Of a DNA stretch of 47,920 nucleotides, positions 16,985 to 26,500 are shown piece by piece; position 1 is the first letter of the stretch, and each line of letters starts with the position of its first letter. The notes under the pieces are model-generated. The model searched no databases, was not told the DNA's origin, and was given only the letters and a program-made list of their open reading frames with translations. Where the stretch lies: the NCBI GenBank assembly GCA_020722565.1, contig DYKO01000021.1, forward strand, positions 1 to 47,920. The letters run 5' to 3'. The stretch comes from Rikenella microfusus (lineage in GTDB: Bacteria > Bacteroidota > Bacteroidia > Bacteroidales > Tenuifilaceae). The position numbers were made by a program, and so were the translations under genes.

Positions 16985-19107
16985 TCTGTTAAAGCGGTAT
17001 CAAAAAGTTTACGATCAATAAATTCAGATTGTTTACCCTCGTTCCATTGCTCAACAGGTCGAATATACCCTACTATTCGCGAGTAAACCTCACAGGAGAC
17101 CTCTTCACCCGCCAATTTACACTTTGGGCATGTTTTATGTTCACCAAAGAGATAGCCATGCGTCGGGCAAATGCTAAAGGTTGGAGAAATAGTAATGTAT
17201 GGTAACCTAAATCTACCGAGCACCTTACGAATCAGTTCCTTAACAAGTTGAGAATTGGGCTGTTTCTCGCCCAAGAAAATATGGAACACTGTTCCTCCAG
17301 TATATTTTTCCTGTAACTTTTCCTGATGCTTAAGCGCCTCAAATAGGTCGTTAGTGTAGGATACGGGAAGTTGGGTTGAATTGGTGTAATAGGGTTTTGC
17401 TCCTTTTAGTACATTTTTGCTATTGGCAACAGCAATATCAGAAAACAGCTGCCTATCGATACGTGCAAAACGATACGAAGTACTCTCAGCGGGGGTGGCC
17501 TCAAGATTATAAATATTTTCTGTTTCCTCTTGAATTAAGGCTATTTTCTCACGCATAAAATCCATCACCTTAAGGCTAAACTCGTACCCTTTGGGCGTTG
17601 TTATATCCTCTCCCAAAAAGTTTATGCAGCATTCATTCATTCCAACAATTCCAATTGTAGAGAAGTGATTAGCCCAGTATTTCCCGAAACGTTTTTTAAT
17701 ATCGCGCAGGTAGAACTTTGAATATGGGTATAAGCCTTTTTCGGTAAGGTTCTCAATTACCTTACGCTTTACCTCCAGACTTGTAGAGGCAATATCGATT
17801 AGCTGCGATAGCTTAGAGAAAAATTCCTCCTCAGTTTTAGAAATATAACCAATACGAGGAAGGTTAATGGTTACAACTCCAACACTCCCTGTTAGCGGGT
17901 TTGACGCAAAAAGCCCGCCGCCCCGTCGCGATAGCTCACGTTTATCGATGCGCAAACGGCAGCACATGCTACGGATATCATCGGGATTAAGGTCTGAGTT
18001 AATAAAATTACTGAAATATGGGACGCCATATTTGGCAGTCATTTCCCAAATATCCTTGTATAAAGGGTTATCCCAATCAAAATCAGAGGTAATATTGTAG
18101 GTAGGAATGGGGAACGAAAATATACGACCAGCAGCATCGCCCTCGAGCATAACCTCGGCAAAAGCCCGATTGAACATGTCCATTTCGTTCTGGAACTCAC
18201 AATAGGTTTTATCTTGATACCCACCAGCATAAATAACCGGCTGATCTTTCATGAAATCCGGAACCTTGAGGTCGAGGGTAATGTTGGTAAAAGGTGTTTG
18301 AAACCCAACCCGTGTGGGCACATTCAAGTTAAACAGAAACTCTTGAATTGCCTGTTTAACCTCTTGATAGGAAAGCTTATCGTAGTAAATAAATGGCGCT
18401 AAATAGGTATCGAAATTAGCAAACGCTTGCGCACCTGCGGCTTCACCCTGAAGAGTATAAAAAAAGTTAGTAACTTGCCCAAGGGCAGTTCGTAGATGTT
18501 TTGCCGGAGAGCTTTCAATTTTACCAGCAACACCCTTAAATCCAGAGATTAGCAAATCCTGCAAATCCCATCCAACACAGTAAACGCTAAGGAATCCTAA
18601 ATCGTGAATATGAATATCACCATTTTTATATGCATTTGTAACTTCAAAAGGATAAATTTTCTCGAGCCAATACCGTGAACTAATGGTTGTAGCAATATGC
18701 TGATTTAGTCCCTGAAGCGAGTACGACGAGTTAGCACTCTCCTTAACCCTCCAATCGTTAAGGTCGAGGTAATCATCGATAATCTTATTGTTACTAAGTA
18801 GCTCATTGCTATTTCTCAGCTGTTCATGCTGTTTACGGTAAAGTATGTAAGCTTTAGCCACATCGTGCAAATGGATTTTCATCAGGATTTGCTCAACAAT
18901 ATCCTGAACCTGCTCAACATGTGGCCGTGAGGTTTGCCTATTAATTTCATCAACCACCTCAGGAGTGATCTCCTCGGCGTACGACCATGAACCTTTACCC
19001 ACAGCCTTTAAGGCTCGATAAATGGCAAAGGTAATTTTTAACGGTTCAAAGGGAACAACTGCCCCATTGCGTTTTACAATTTCGCTTGGAAACTGACTAC
19101 CATTCAT
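16981..19107 (-). CDS. nrdD: Anaerobic ribonucleoside-triphosphate reductase (class III)
   Basis: Makes dNTPs from NTPs under strict anoxia using a glycyl radical; formate or a thiol system supplies electrons. 708 residues. An ATP-cone (about 8-98, beginning IVKRNGAVVPFEP) provides allosteric control. The C-terminal zinc site is built from C647, C660, C663 and C672, and the glycyl radical Gly680 lies in RIVGYIRPVEQWNEGK. The start at 19107 gives the expected N-terminus of the ATP-cone. It is the first gene after the cobalamin riboswitch and is coupled to nrdG. Confidence 0.96.
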   Translation of the reverse strand: MNGSQFPSEIVKRNGAVVPFEPLKITFAIYRALKAVGKGSWSYAEEITPEVVDEINRQTSRPHVEQVQDIVEQILMKIHLHDVAKAYILYRKQHEQLRNSNELLSNNKIIDDYLDLNDWRVKESANSSYSLQGLNQHIATTISSRYWLEKIYPFEVTNAYKNGDIHIHDLGFLSVYCVGWDLQDLLISGFKGVAGKIESSPAKHLRTALGQVTNFFYTLQGEAAGAQAFANFDTYLAPFIYYDKLSYQEVKQAIQEFLFNLNVPTRVGFQTPFTNITLDLKVPDFMKDQPVIYAGGYQDKTYCEFQNEMDMFNRAFAEVMLEGDAAGRIFSFPIPTYNITSDFDWDNPLYKDIWEMTAKYGVPYFSNFINSDLNPDDIRSMCCRLRIDKRELSRRGGGLFASNPLTGSVGVVTINLPRIGYISKTEEEFFSKLSQLIDIASTSLEVKRKVIENLTEKGLYPYSKFYLRDIKKRFGKYWANHFSTIGIVGMNECCINFLGEDITTPKGYEFSLKVMDFMREKIALIQEETENIYNLEATPAESTSYRFARIDRQLFSDIAVANSKNVLKGAKPYYTNSTQLPVSYTNDLFEALKHQEKLQEKYTGGTVFHIFLGEKQPNSQLVKELIRKVLGRFRLPYITISPTFSICPTHGYLFGEHKTCPKCKLAGEEVSCEVYSRIVGYIRPVEQWNEGKQSEFIDRKLFDTALTE

Positions 19108-19136
19108 TTTTTAATAGTTTTAGGGTTCGACAAATG

Positions 19137-19207
19137 GTAGCCTCGAATAGAAAAACCGAAGAATTTTGGATTTCCCAATATCTTCTCGCCTTTCACCCGA
19201 AGGCTAC
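19137..19207 (-). promoter_or_regulatory. Candidate expression platform of the B12 riboswitch
   Basis: Two hairpins that exclude each other can form between the aptamer and the nrdD start: a long-range 7-bp pairing GTAGCCT (19201-19207) with AGGCTAC (19137-19143), and a local 5-bp stem GCCTT/AAGGC (19188-19192 with 19200-19204). Both use the same GCCT bases. No T run follows, so control of translation start (29 bases away) is more likely than termination. Pairing is visible; function is inferred. Confidence 0.4.
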
Positions 19208-19214
19208 AAGAAAC

Positions 19215-19376
19215 AAACCAAGCAGGCAGGTCTTCTGGCTTGCTCAAACTTTTTGCAACCTTCCCATTGGGCAAAGCCCAACAGTGGTATAATTGCAAAA
19301 ATCGATAAAGAGCTTACAGCTACGGGGATAGCCCCGGATTTTCACCGGGTTCCCAATTAACCCATTGGGGACCTAC
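19215..19376 (-). ncRNA. Cobalamin (B12) riboswitch in the nrdD leader
   Basis: On the minus strand the order is: AGGT (19371-19374); the core GGGAACCCGGTGAAAATCC with CGGGGC (19331-19354); CCCCGTAGCTGTAAGC (19311-19326); a variable stem GTTGGGCTTTGCCCAAT; and the B12 box AAGCCAGAAGACCTGCC (19225-19241), whose ACCT can close P1 with AGGT. These are the conserved elements of the class in the right order and spacing. It lies about 108 bases before nrdD, in the same direction, so adenosylcobalamin (or a related cobamide) should switch off the anaerobic reductase operon. The boundaries are estimates. Confidence 0.92.
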
Positions 19377-19385
19377 TTGACAATT

Positions 19386-19393
19386 CAAATGTA
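19386..19393 (-). promoter_or_regulatory. Candidate -7 box for the nrdD operon
   Basis: Minus-strand TACATTTG matches TAnnTTTG and lies about 10 bases before the aptamer, which is the right place for transcription to begin just before the riboswitch. The -33 region is poor. Confidence 0.5.
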
Positions 19394-19533
19394 TAGCTGT
19401 TAAATATAATTATGTTTAATTGATTGTAATATATTTTCAACACAAAATGATATTTTTTCAACAAAAGTTAAAAATATAGGGCATTAACTACATCTTTTTA
19501 AAAAATGATAACTTTAGGGCTTAAAAAAAGCTT

Positions 19534-20952
19534 ATGTATTCATTCATTTTGGCAGTAATAGGATTAATACTAGGTTACTTTCTTTACGGAAAGTTTGTAG
19601 AACGTATTTTTGGGGTTAACCCCCAAAATGAAACACCTGCCTATACCATGCAGGATGGGGTTGATTATATTCCAATGCCCTGGTGGAAAGCATTTTTGAT
19701 TCAGTTTCTTAACATTGCTGGGCTGGGACCAATAGTAGGGGCAGTGCTTGGGGCTGCATATGGGCCCGTTGCCTTTGTATGGATTGTACTTGGCAATATT
19801 TTAGGGGGGGCAGTACATGATTACTTCTCGGGAATGATATCGATACGAATGGGAGGAATGAGTATTCCAGAAATAATTGGTAAATATTTAGGTTTAAGTG
19901 TAAAGCAGTTCATGCGCGGTTTTACCCTTCTTTTAATGATTCTGGTGGGCGCCGCTTTCATCTCAGGTCCAGCAGCCCTGCTGTCATCGTTAACACCATC
20001 TTATCTTTCTAAGGGCATATGGGTTGCAATTATCCTTACATACTACATAATAGCCACACTGCTGCCAATTGATAAGATAATAGGTAGATTGTACCCGATA
20101 TTTGGGCTGACTTTAATAATAATGGTTATTGGTATTACATATGTGATATTTAGCGATGGATATATCCATGACATTCCTGAAGTTTGGAATAACCTTCACA
20201 ACATGAAAGACAACTCCAGTAAGTTTCCCCTTTTCCCCATGCTTTTTGTTACCATATCGTGTGGTGCAATAAGCGGATTTCACGCTACCCAAAGCCCCAT
20301 GATGGCCCGTTGCCTAAAGAATGAGAAAGAAGGCCGAAAAGTTTTTTTTGGTGCTATGGTTACCGAGGGTTTAGTAGCTCTAATTTGGGCAGCCATAGGT
20401 ATGAGTTTTTATGGTGGTGTACATCAGCTAAATTCGGCCATCAGTGGGTACAATGGTGAAGCCACTATTATTATTCAGGAAATATCAAATACTACATTAG
20501 GAACAATTGGTGGAATTTTAGCTATTCTTGGAGTTGTAGCCGCACCAATTACTACTGGTGATACCGCATTCAGGAGTGCACGATTAATAGTTGCCGATTT
20601 TTTAAGTTTTCCACAAAAGAAAGTTTGGAATAGAGTATTGGTGAGCATTCCGCTATTTGCCATAGGATTTACCCTAACCCAGGTAAAATTTGATATTGTA
20701 TGGCGTTACATGTTCTGGAGCAATCAGGTTTTGGCTACAGTTGTTCTGTGGGCAATTACCGTTTACCTTGCCCAGCAAAAAAAGCTATACATTATTACCC
20801 TACTAACCGCACTATTCATGACGGCAGTTGTAACAAATTATATCCTTATTGCTCCTGAGGGGTTTCAACTTGCCAACGGGATAGGATATCTGTTTGGAAT
20901 ATTTGTCCCACTAATCTGTCTCGTTTTTTTTGCAAGATTTGTAAAGAAATAA
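19534..20952 (+). CDS. Carbon starvation CstA-family transporter
   Basis: Polytopic inner-membrane protein of 472 residues with at least twelve hydrophobic segments. Recognisable CstA signatures: an N-terminal GYFLYGKFVERIFGV, then QFLNIAGLGPIVGAVLGAAYGP (about 60-81), and SGFHATQSPMMARCLKNE (about 245-262). E. coli CstA and YjiY (BtsT) take up peptides or pyruvate; this is the shorter Bacteroidota form, so the substrate is not certain. It is divergent from the nrdD operon, ends at a strong terminator and seems monocistronic. Confidence 0.88.
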   Translation: MYSFILAVIGLILGYFLYGKFVERIFGVNPQNETPAYTMQDGVDYIPMPWWKAFLIQFLNIAGLGPIVGAVLGAAYGPVAFVWIVLGNILGGAVHDYFSGMISIRMGGMSIPEIIGKYLGLSVKQFMRGFTLLLMILVGAAFISGPAALLSSLTPSYLSKGIWVAIILTYYIIATLLPIDKIIGRLYPIFGLTLIIMVIGITYVIFSDGYIHDIPEVWNNLHNMKDNSSKFPLFPMLFVTISCGAISGFHATQSPMMARCLKNEKEGRKVFFGAMVTEGLVALIWAAIGMSFYGGVHQLNSAISGYNGEATIIIQEISNTTLGTIGGILAILGVVAAPITTGDTAFRSARLIVADFLSFPQKKVWNRVLVSIPLFAIGFTLTQVKFDIVWRYMFWSNQVLATVVLWAITVYLAQQKKLYIITLLTALFMTAVVTNYILIAPEGFQLANGIGYLFGIFVPLICLVFFARFVKK

Positions 20953-20956
20953 CAAC

Positions 20957-20980
20957 AAAGGCTGCCGATTGGCAGCCTTT
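20957..20980. terminator. Bidirectional terminator between cstA-like gene and GH97 gene
   Basis: Perfect 10-bp stem AAAGGCTGCC/GGCAGCCTTT with loop GATT, between convergent genes, with an A run at its start and T run at its end. Confidence 0.9.
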
Positions 20981-20988
20981 ACTATTTA

Positions 20989-23052
20989 CTACAAGGGGAT
21001 TATAGAAATTGCAGCACCACCGCCGGGTGCAAGTTTCAGATCAAAAACAGTGTTGTTATCCACCTCGCGGGTTTCTATTCTATACGATGTAGGATTTTTA
21101 TCCCAGTGGGCATCATCACCATCGATATAGAATGTAGCTTTGTACTTAATATTGGGTTTAAGGAAATGGAACCTAATGGACAAATTTCTAGGGTTTTCAT
21201 CGGTAATTGCCCCCACAAACCATCGTCCGGTATTCCTTTCTTCACGTGCCATTGCGATGTAATCGCCAATTTCGGCATCAAGTACCACAGATTGTTCCCA
21301 ATCCACTCCAACATCGCGTATAAACTGAAAGGCAGGATGCCCTTCATAGTTTTCGGGCAAATCGGAAACCATTTGTATAGGGCTATAAATCACAACATAA
21401 AGCGCCAACTGATAGGCAAGTGTAGAGTTAACCTGATTGTCAGGTTTATATGGTTTCAGCTTCAAATTAAAAATTCCAGGTGTGTAATCCATAGGACCAG
21501 CAAGCTGAGCGGTAAACGGAAGTATTGTAAGATGTTCGGGTGGATTTCCACCATCAGTTGACCAAGCATTAAATTCCTGTCCCCTAAAGTTTTCGCGTGC
21601 AATAACATTGGGATACGTACGCCATTCTCCAGTTCCCTTAAATGGTTCATGGGCATCAACTACAATGTGGTACCTTGCTGCAGCTTCAACTACTTTTCTG
21701 TAATGGTTCACCATCCATTGCCCCTGGTGGTACTCGCCTTTTGGAATAATTGTCCCAACATAACCGGTTTTAACCGCATGAACCCCCAGGCTCTGCATTA
21801 ACCTATAAGCAGTATCGAGTTGTTGCTCATAGGTACGGGGAGCCGCAGATGTTTCGTGATGCATAATCAAGCTAACACCTTTGCTTTTAGCATAACGGAC
21901 AACCTCACTAAGATTATAATCGGGATAAGGGGTCACAAAATCAAAAATGCCCTCGCGTTCATCAAACCCAATCCAATGCTCCCAGCCGGTGTTCCAGCCC
22001 TCTACCAGTAATCCTTTAATTCCGTTTTTAGCGGCAAAATCGATATAACGCTTTGCATTTGCAGTGGTAGCGCCATGTTTTCCACTAGCCATATCCCAAG
22101 TGGACTTACCCAGATGCATTTCCCACCAAATCCCAACGTATTTCATGGGTTCAAACCATGATACATCTCCAACCCTATTGGGCTCATTAAGATTAAGAAT
22201 CAATTTTGAGGTAATAATATTACCGGGTTTATCCGTAATAATAATCGTTCGCCATGGCGAGTTGAAGGGGGTTTTAGTCCTAACCTTAATCCCTGAGTCG
22301 TTACCCACCAGAGCCGTTTCCAACGATAAATTCACAGTATCGACCCTCAGGGTGGCTCCAGCATAGTTATTTACATCCGCTTCGTGGAAACACAGATATA
22401 TCCCCTCCGATGATTTCATGGTAACCGGTGTATTCACTGCATTTTCGGGAATGTAGGTTTGAGCAAGATGGTTTTTACTTTTGCTATTTACGGCATCAAT
22501 TTTAGCTAAAGGTGTTTTTCTATATAGATGCTCATAAATATCCCAATCGCCAGGCTGCCACCAGCAGGTATGGTTTCCGGTTAGGTTAAAGCGTGTGTTT
22601 TCAGCCAGAATTATAACACTATCCATTGTAGGTTGCTCAGGAAATTCATAGCGAAAACCTAAGCCATCGTCAAAAACCCTGAAGGTAATATTAAACCGAC
22701 GGTAGGGCTCACTTCTTTCCGAAATGAAAACCTTAAGCTCGTTGTGGGTATTATTAACCCAGTGCTGGTCGCCCCATGGCATTTCCCAGCGGTTGTTGAA
22801 CGATCGGGTAGCTATGCTATCCAATCTTAAATTTTCGCCCAATGGTTGGGCATTTTGGAATATAAAATTAAATGAAGAAGGCTTAATGACTTCCATTTTA
22901 TTGTAGCTTACAGCATAAAGTGCTTTCCCCTTCGCTATAATAAAAGAAACGGAAATATTCCCCGAAGGGGAATGAACCGTTATGGGGCTTTTACCACAAG
23001 AATATGTCAGTGCTACTAACACTGACATATAAAGAATATTTTTAATTTTCAT
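20989..23052 (-). CDS. Glycoside hydrolase family 97 lipoprotein, SusB-like inverting alpha-glucosidase
   Basis: A 687-residue lipoprotein (lipobox LTYSC, Cys19) that would cleave alpha-glucosides in the periplasm or at the membrane. Layout: GH97 N-terminal beta-domain (about 25-280), TIM barrel (about 300-575, with GLLVEGWNTGWEHW) and C-terminal beta-domain. Three glutamates match the spacing of B. thetaiotaomicron SusB E439/E508/E532 exactly (69 and 24 residues apart): E400 in MHHET, E469 in DAHEP and E493 in GQEFN, and E487 fits the calcium ligand E526. Keeping these glutamates points to the inverting glucosidase branch rather than the retaining galactosidase branch. No SusCD pair lies nearby; it is 11 bases downstream of the DUF3467 gene. 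Confidence 0.93.
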   Translation of the reverse strand: MKIKNILYMSVLVALTYSCGKSPITVHSPSGNISVSFIIAKGKALYAVSYNKMEVIKPSSFNFIFQNAQPLGENLRLDSIATRSFNNRWEMPWGDQHWVNNTHNELKVFISERSEPYRRFNITFRVFDDGLGFRYEFPEQPTMDSVIILAENTRFNLTGNHTCWWQPGDWDIYEHLYRKTPLAKIDAVNSKSKNHLAQTYIPENAVNTPVTMKSSEGIYLCFHEADVNNYAGATLRVDTVNLSLETALVGNDSGIKVRTKTPFNSPWRTIIITDKPGNIITSKLILNLNEPNRVGDVSWFEPMKYVGIWWEMHLGKSTWDMASGKHGATTANAKRYIDFAAKNGIKGLLVEGWNTGWEHWIGFDEREGIFDFVTPYPDYNLSEVVRYAKSKGVSLIMHHETSAAPRTYEQQLDTAYRLMQSLGVHAVKTGYVGTIIPKGEYHQGQWMVNHYRKVVEAAARYHIVVDAHEPFKGTGEWRTYPNVIARENFRGQEFNAWSTDGGNPPEHLTILPFTAQLAGPMDYTPGIFNLKLKPYKPDNQVNSTLAYQLALYVVIYSPIQMVSDLPENYEGHPAFQFIRDVGVDWEQSVVLDAEIGDYIAMAREERNTGRWFVGAITDENPRNLSIRFHFLKPNIKYKATFYIDGDDAHWDKNPTSYRIETREVDNNTVFDLKLAPGGGAAISIIPL

Positions 23053-23063
23053 GGTTTAAAAAT

Positions 23064-23381
23064 TTATGCTTCGCCACCCTTTGTTCCAAAGTTTATGGGG
23101 AATGGCGGAATTCCTCCACCCTCCTCGGGTAATTTTATTACCCCCATGTTTGCCTCGAACTTTGCCATGTTATCCTGGAGCGCAAGCAATAAGCGCTTGG
23201 CATGATCGGGGGTAAGAATAACCCTAGTTTTAACCTGGGCTTTTGGCATTCCAGGCATGATACGGACAAAATCAATAATGAACTCCGATGTTGAATGGGT
23301 TATAACTGCCAAATTGGAATAGATACCCTGAGCCACCTCATCGCTAAGTTCAATATTGATGGGATTAACTTTCTCTGACAT
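23064..23381 (-). CDS. DUF3467 domain protein
   Basis: A 105-residue cytoplasmic protein with the compact DUF3467 pattern: IELSDEVAQGIYSNLAVITHS, EFIIDFVRIMPGMPKAQVKTRVILTP, HAKRLLLALQDNMAKFEANMG. The fold is predicted to be alpha/beta and the function is unknown. It follows the rpoC terminator and precedes the GH97 gene by 11 bases; it is more likely an ordinary neighbour of rpoC than a partner of the glycosidase. Confidence 0.88.
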   Translation of the reverse strand: MSEKVNPINIELSDEVAQGIYSNLAVITHSTSEFIIDFVRIMPGMPKAQVKTRVILTPDHAKRLLLALQDNMAKFEANMGVIKLPEEGGGIPPFPINFGTKGGEA

Positions 23382-23455
23382 AACTTTATGTTTTTAATAA
23401 TTAAACAGCGCTAAGTTATGAAAATTAGGAAGATTTTACTCAATAAAGAAAAGAT

Positions 23456-23487
23456 AAAAAAGAGCCGGTTAAACCGGCTCTTTTTTT
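23456..23487 (-). terminator. Terminator of the rpoBC transcript
   Basis: Stem AGAGCCGG/CCGGCTCT (23461-23468, 23474-23481), 24 bases after the rpoC stop, followed on the minus strand by a T6 run. Symmetric A and T flanks would allow the reverse direction too. Confidence 0.92.
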
Positions 23488-23510
23488 AAGTTTAGCAGTT
23501 TTATTACATG

Positions 23511-26500
23511 CTACTTAACATGTGCTGTTGTGCTCTTTGACTTCTCAATAACCTGATGATCCTCGTCTGAGTAAACCACCAATTTATTGAACTCACGAAG
23601 GCCAGTACCTGCTGGTATAAGGTGCCCACAGATAACGTTCTCCTTAAGACCCTCAAGGGAATCAACCTTACCGTAAATGGCAGCTTCGTTGAGAACCTTG
23701 GTAGTTTCCTGGAACGAGGCAGCAGACATGAAGCTGTTGGTTTGCAGCGCTGCTCGGGTAATACCCTGAAGCACCTGGCTAGATGTTGCAGGAACCGCAT
23801 CACGAGCCTCAACCAACTTCAAATCCTTACGTTTTAGTTTCGAGTTCTCATCGCGCAACTGACGAGCGGTTATAATCTGACCGGGGCGCAAATGGGTGGC
23901 ATCACCAGCATCAACAATTACCTTCTTATCGAAGATGTAATCATTTTCCTCAATAAACTCCCATTTGTCAACCAGTTGCCCTTCAAGGAAGCGGGTGTCA
24001 CCCGGGTCAACAATTTCAACCTTACGCATCATCTGGCGGACTATAACCTCAAAGTGCTTATCGTTAATCTTAACTCCCTGTAGGCGGTAAACCTCCTGGA
24101 TTTCGTTAACAATATATTCCTGAACCTTTGTAGGACCCTTGATGGCTAGAATATCGTCGGGGGTAATAGCGCCGTCCGATAGCGGGGTACCAGCTTTAAC
24201 GTAATCGTTTTCCTGAACCAGAATTTGTTTCGACAATGGAACGAGATACTTCTTAACCTCACCGGTTTTTGAAGTTACGTTGATCTCACGATTACCGCGT
24301 TTAACTTTACCAAAGGTAACTTCACCATCAATTTCCGAAACAATTGCGGGGTTCGATGGGTTGCGGGCCTCAAATAGTTCAACCACCCTGGGCAATCCGC
24401 CGGTGATGTCACCAGCCTTACCAACCGCACGTGGAATCTTAGCCAAAATGTCACCCGCATGTATCATGACATCCTCTTCAACCACAAGGTGTGCACCTAC
24501 AGGTAGGTTGTAGAGCTTTATAACCTCTCCGCTTTCCGATAGCACCTTAATGGCAGGGTTCTTGCTCTTATCGCGCGTCTCAATGATAACCTTTTCACGG
24601 TAACCGGTTTGCTCGTCGCTCTCCTCACGATAGGTTACTTCTTTGATAAGAGCATCAAAACCAATCCTACCGCTAACTTCAGATATGATAACAGCATTCC
24701 ATGGATCCCATTCGCAAATTAGTTGTCCCTTCTTAACAGTATCGCCGTTGTTGATATATAATTTTGAACCGTAGGGGATATTGTTGGTTGTTAAAGTGAT
24801 ACCAGTGTTGGAATCAACTATACGCATTTCGGCTAACCGGCCAATTACCACATAAAAGTTTTCACCTGTTTCGTCAGTGTTTTGAACTGTTTTCAGTTCC
24901 TCAATCTCGACACGGCCATCGAAACGGGCAACAATCTTGGAATCGGTGATAATGCCCCCAGCGGTACCACCAACGTGGAAGGTACGAAGAGTAAGCTGAG
25001 TACCAGGTTCACCAATACTCTGAGCAGCAATAACCCCAACAGCCTCACCTTTTTGAACCATGCGGCCAGTGGCTAGGTTACGTCCGTAACATTTGGCACA
25101 AACGCCCTTGCGCGATTCGCAGGTGAGCACTGAGCGGATTTCAACCTGTTCGATAGGCGAATTCTCAATTGCTGCAGCAATTTCTTCGGTAATTTCTTCG
25201 CCAGCAGCAACTATCAGTTTGCCGGTCATGGGGTGGTAAACATCGTGAACGGTAGTTCTACCCAAAATACGTTCGTAAAGGGTCTCTACCACTTCTTCAT
25301 TCTTTTTTATGGCTGTAGCCACAAGACCACGAAGTGTTCCACAGTCGTTTTCAGTGATGATAACATCCTGCGAAACGTCGACCAATCGTCGGGTTAGGTA
25401 ACCGGCATCGGCTGTTTTAAGAGCGGTATCGGCCAAACCCTTACGAGCACCGTGGGTTGAAATAAAGTACTCAAGAACTGACAATCCCTCCTTAAAGTTG
25501 GAAAGAATTGGGTTTTCGATGATTTCATTGGTTACAGCACCCGACTTTTGGGGCTTTGCCATCAGACCGCGCATACCACAAAGTTGACGAATCTGTTCCT
25601 TGGAACCACGGGCACCGGAGTCGAGCATCATATATATTGAGTTGAAGCCCTGCTTGTCCTCCGAAAGCTTTCTCATCAGGGTTAGGGTCAACTTGGCATT
25701 GGTATGAGTCCAAATGTCGATAATCTGGTTATAGCGCTCGTTGTTAGTGATAAGCCCCATGTTGTAATTGGACATAACCTCGTCAACCTGTGCGTAACCC
25801 TCTTCAACCAGTTCGGCTTTTTCATCGGGGATAATAACATCGTCGAGGTTGAACGATAATCCGCCCTTAAACGCCATGTAGTAACCCAAATCCTTGATAT
25901 CATCAAGGAATTGTGCAGTTTTTGAAACGCTAGTTTTTTTAAGTACGTTGCTAATAATGTCACGAAGCGATTTTTTAGTAAGCAACTCATTAATGAATCC
26001 CATCTCCTCGGGGACATACTGGTTGAATATTACACGTCCTACAGTGGTTTCAATAATTTGTTGTTTGGTGTTACCCTCTTCATCCTTAGTATTTAAACGT
26101 ACTTTAACGATGGCATGAAGATCAACAGTTTTTTCGTTGTAAGCAATAATAACCTCCTCGGGGGAGTAGAAAATGGTACCTTCACCTTTTGCACCCTTTC
26201 GGGGTTTAGTGATATAATATAATCCCAGCACCATATCCTGCGAGGGCACTGTAATAGGAGCGCCATTAGCAGGGTTTAAAATGTTGTGGGAACCCAGCAT
26301 AAGTATCTGAGCCTCAAGAATAGCTTCATTGCCTAAAGGGAGGTGAACGGCCATCTGGTCTCCGTCAAAGTCGGCATTAAATGCGGTACATGAAAGGGGA
26401 TGAAGCTGAATGGCTTTACCCTCAATGAGTCGTGGCTGGAAAGCCTGAATACCCAGCCTGTGAAGGGTTGGGGCACGGTTCAGTAGAACCGGGTGGCCCT

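Noticed and set aside
19086-19360. Short plus- and minus-strand frames over the riboswitch
   Set aside because: The nucleotide sequence is explained by the structured cobalamin aptamer; the frames are by-products.
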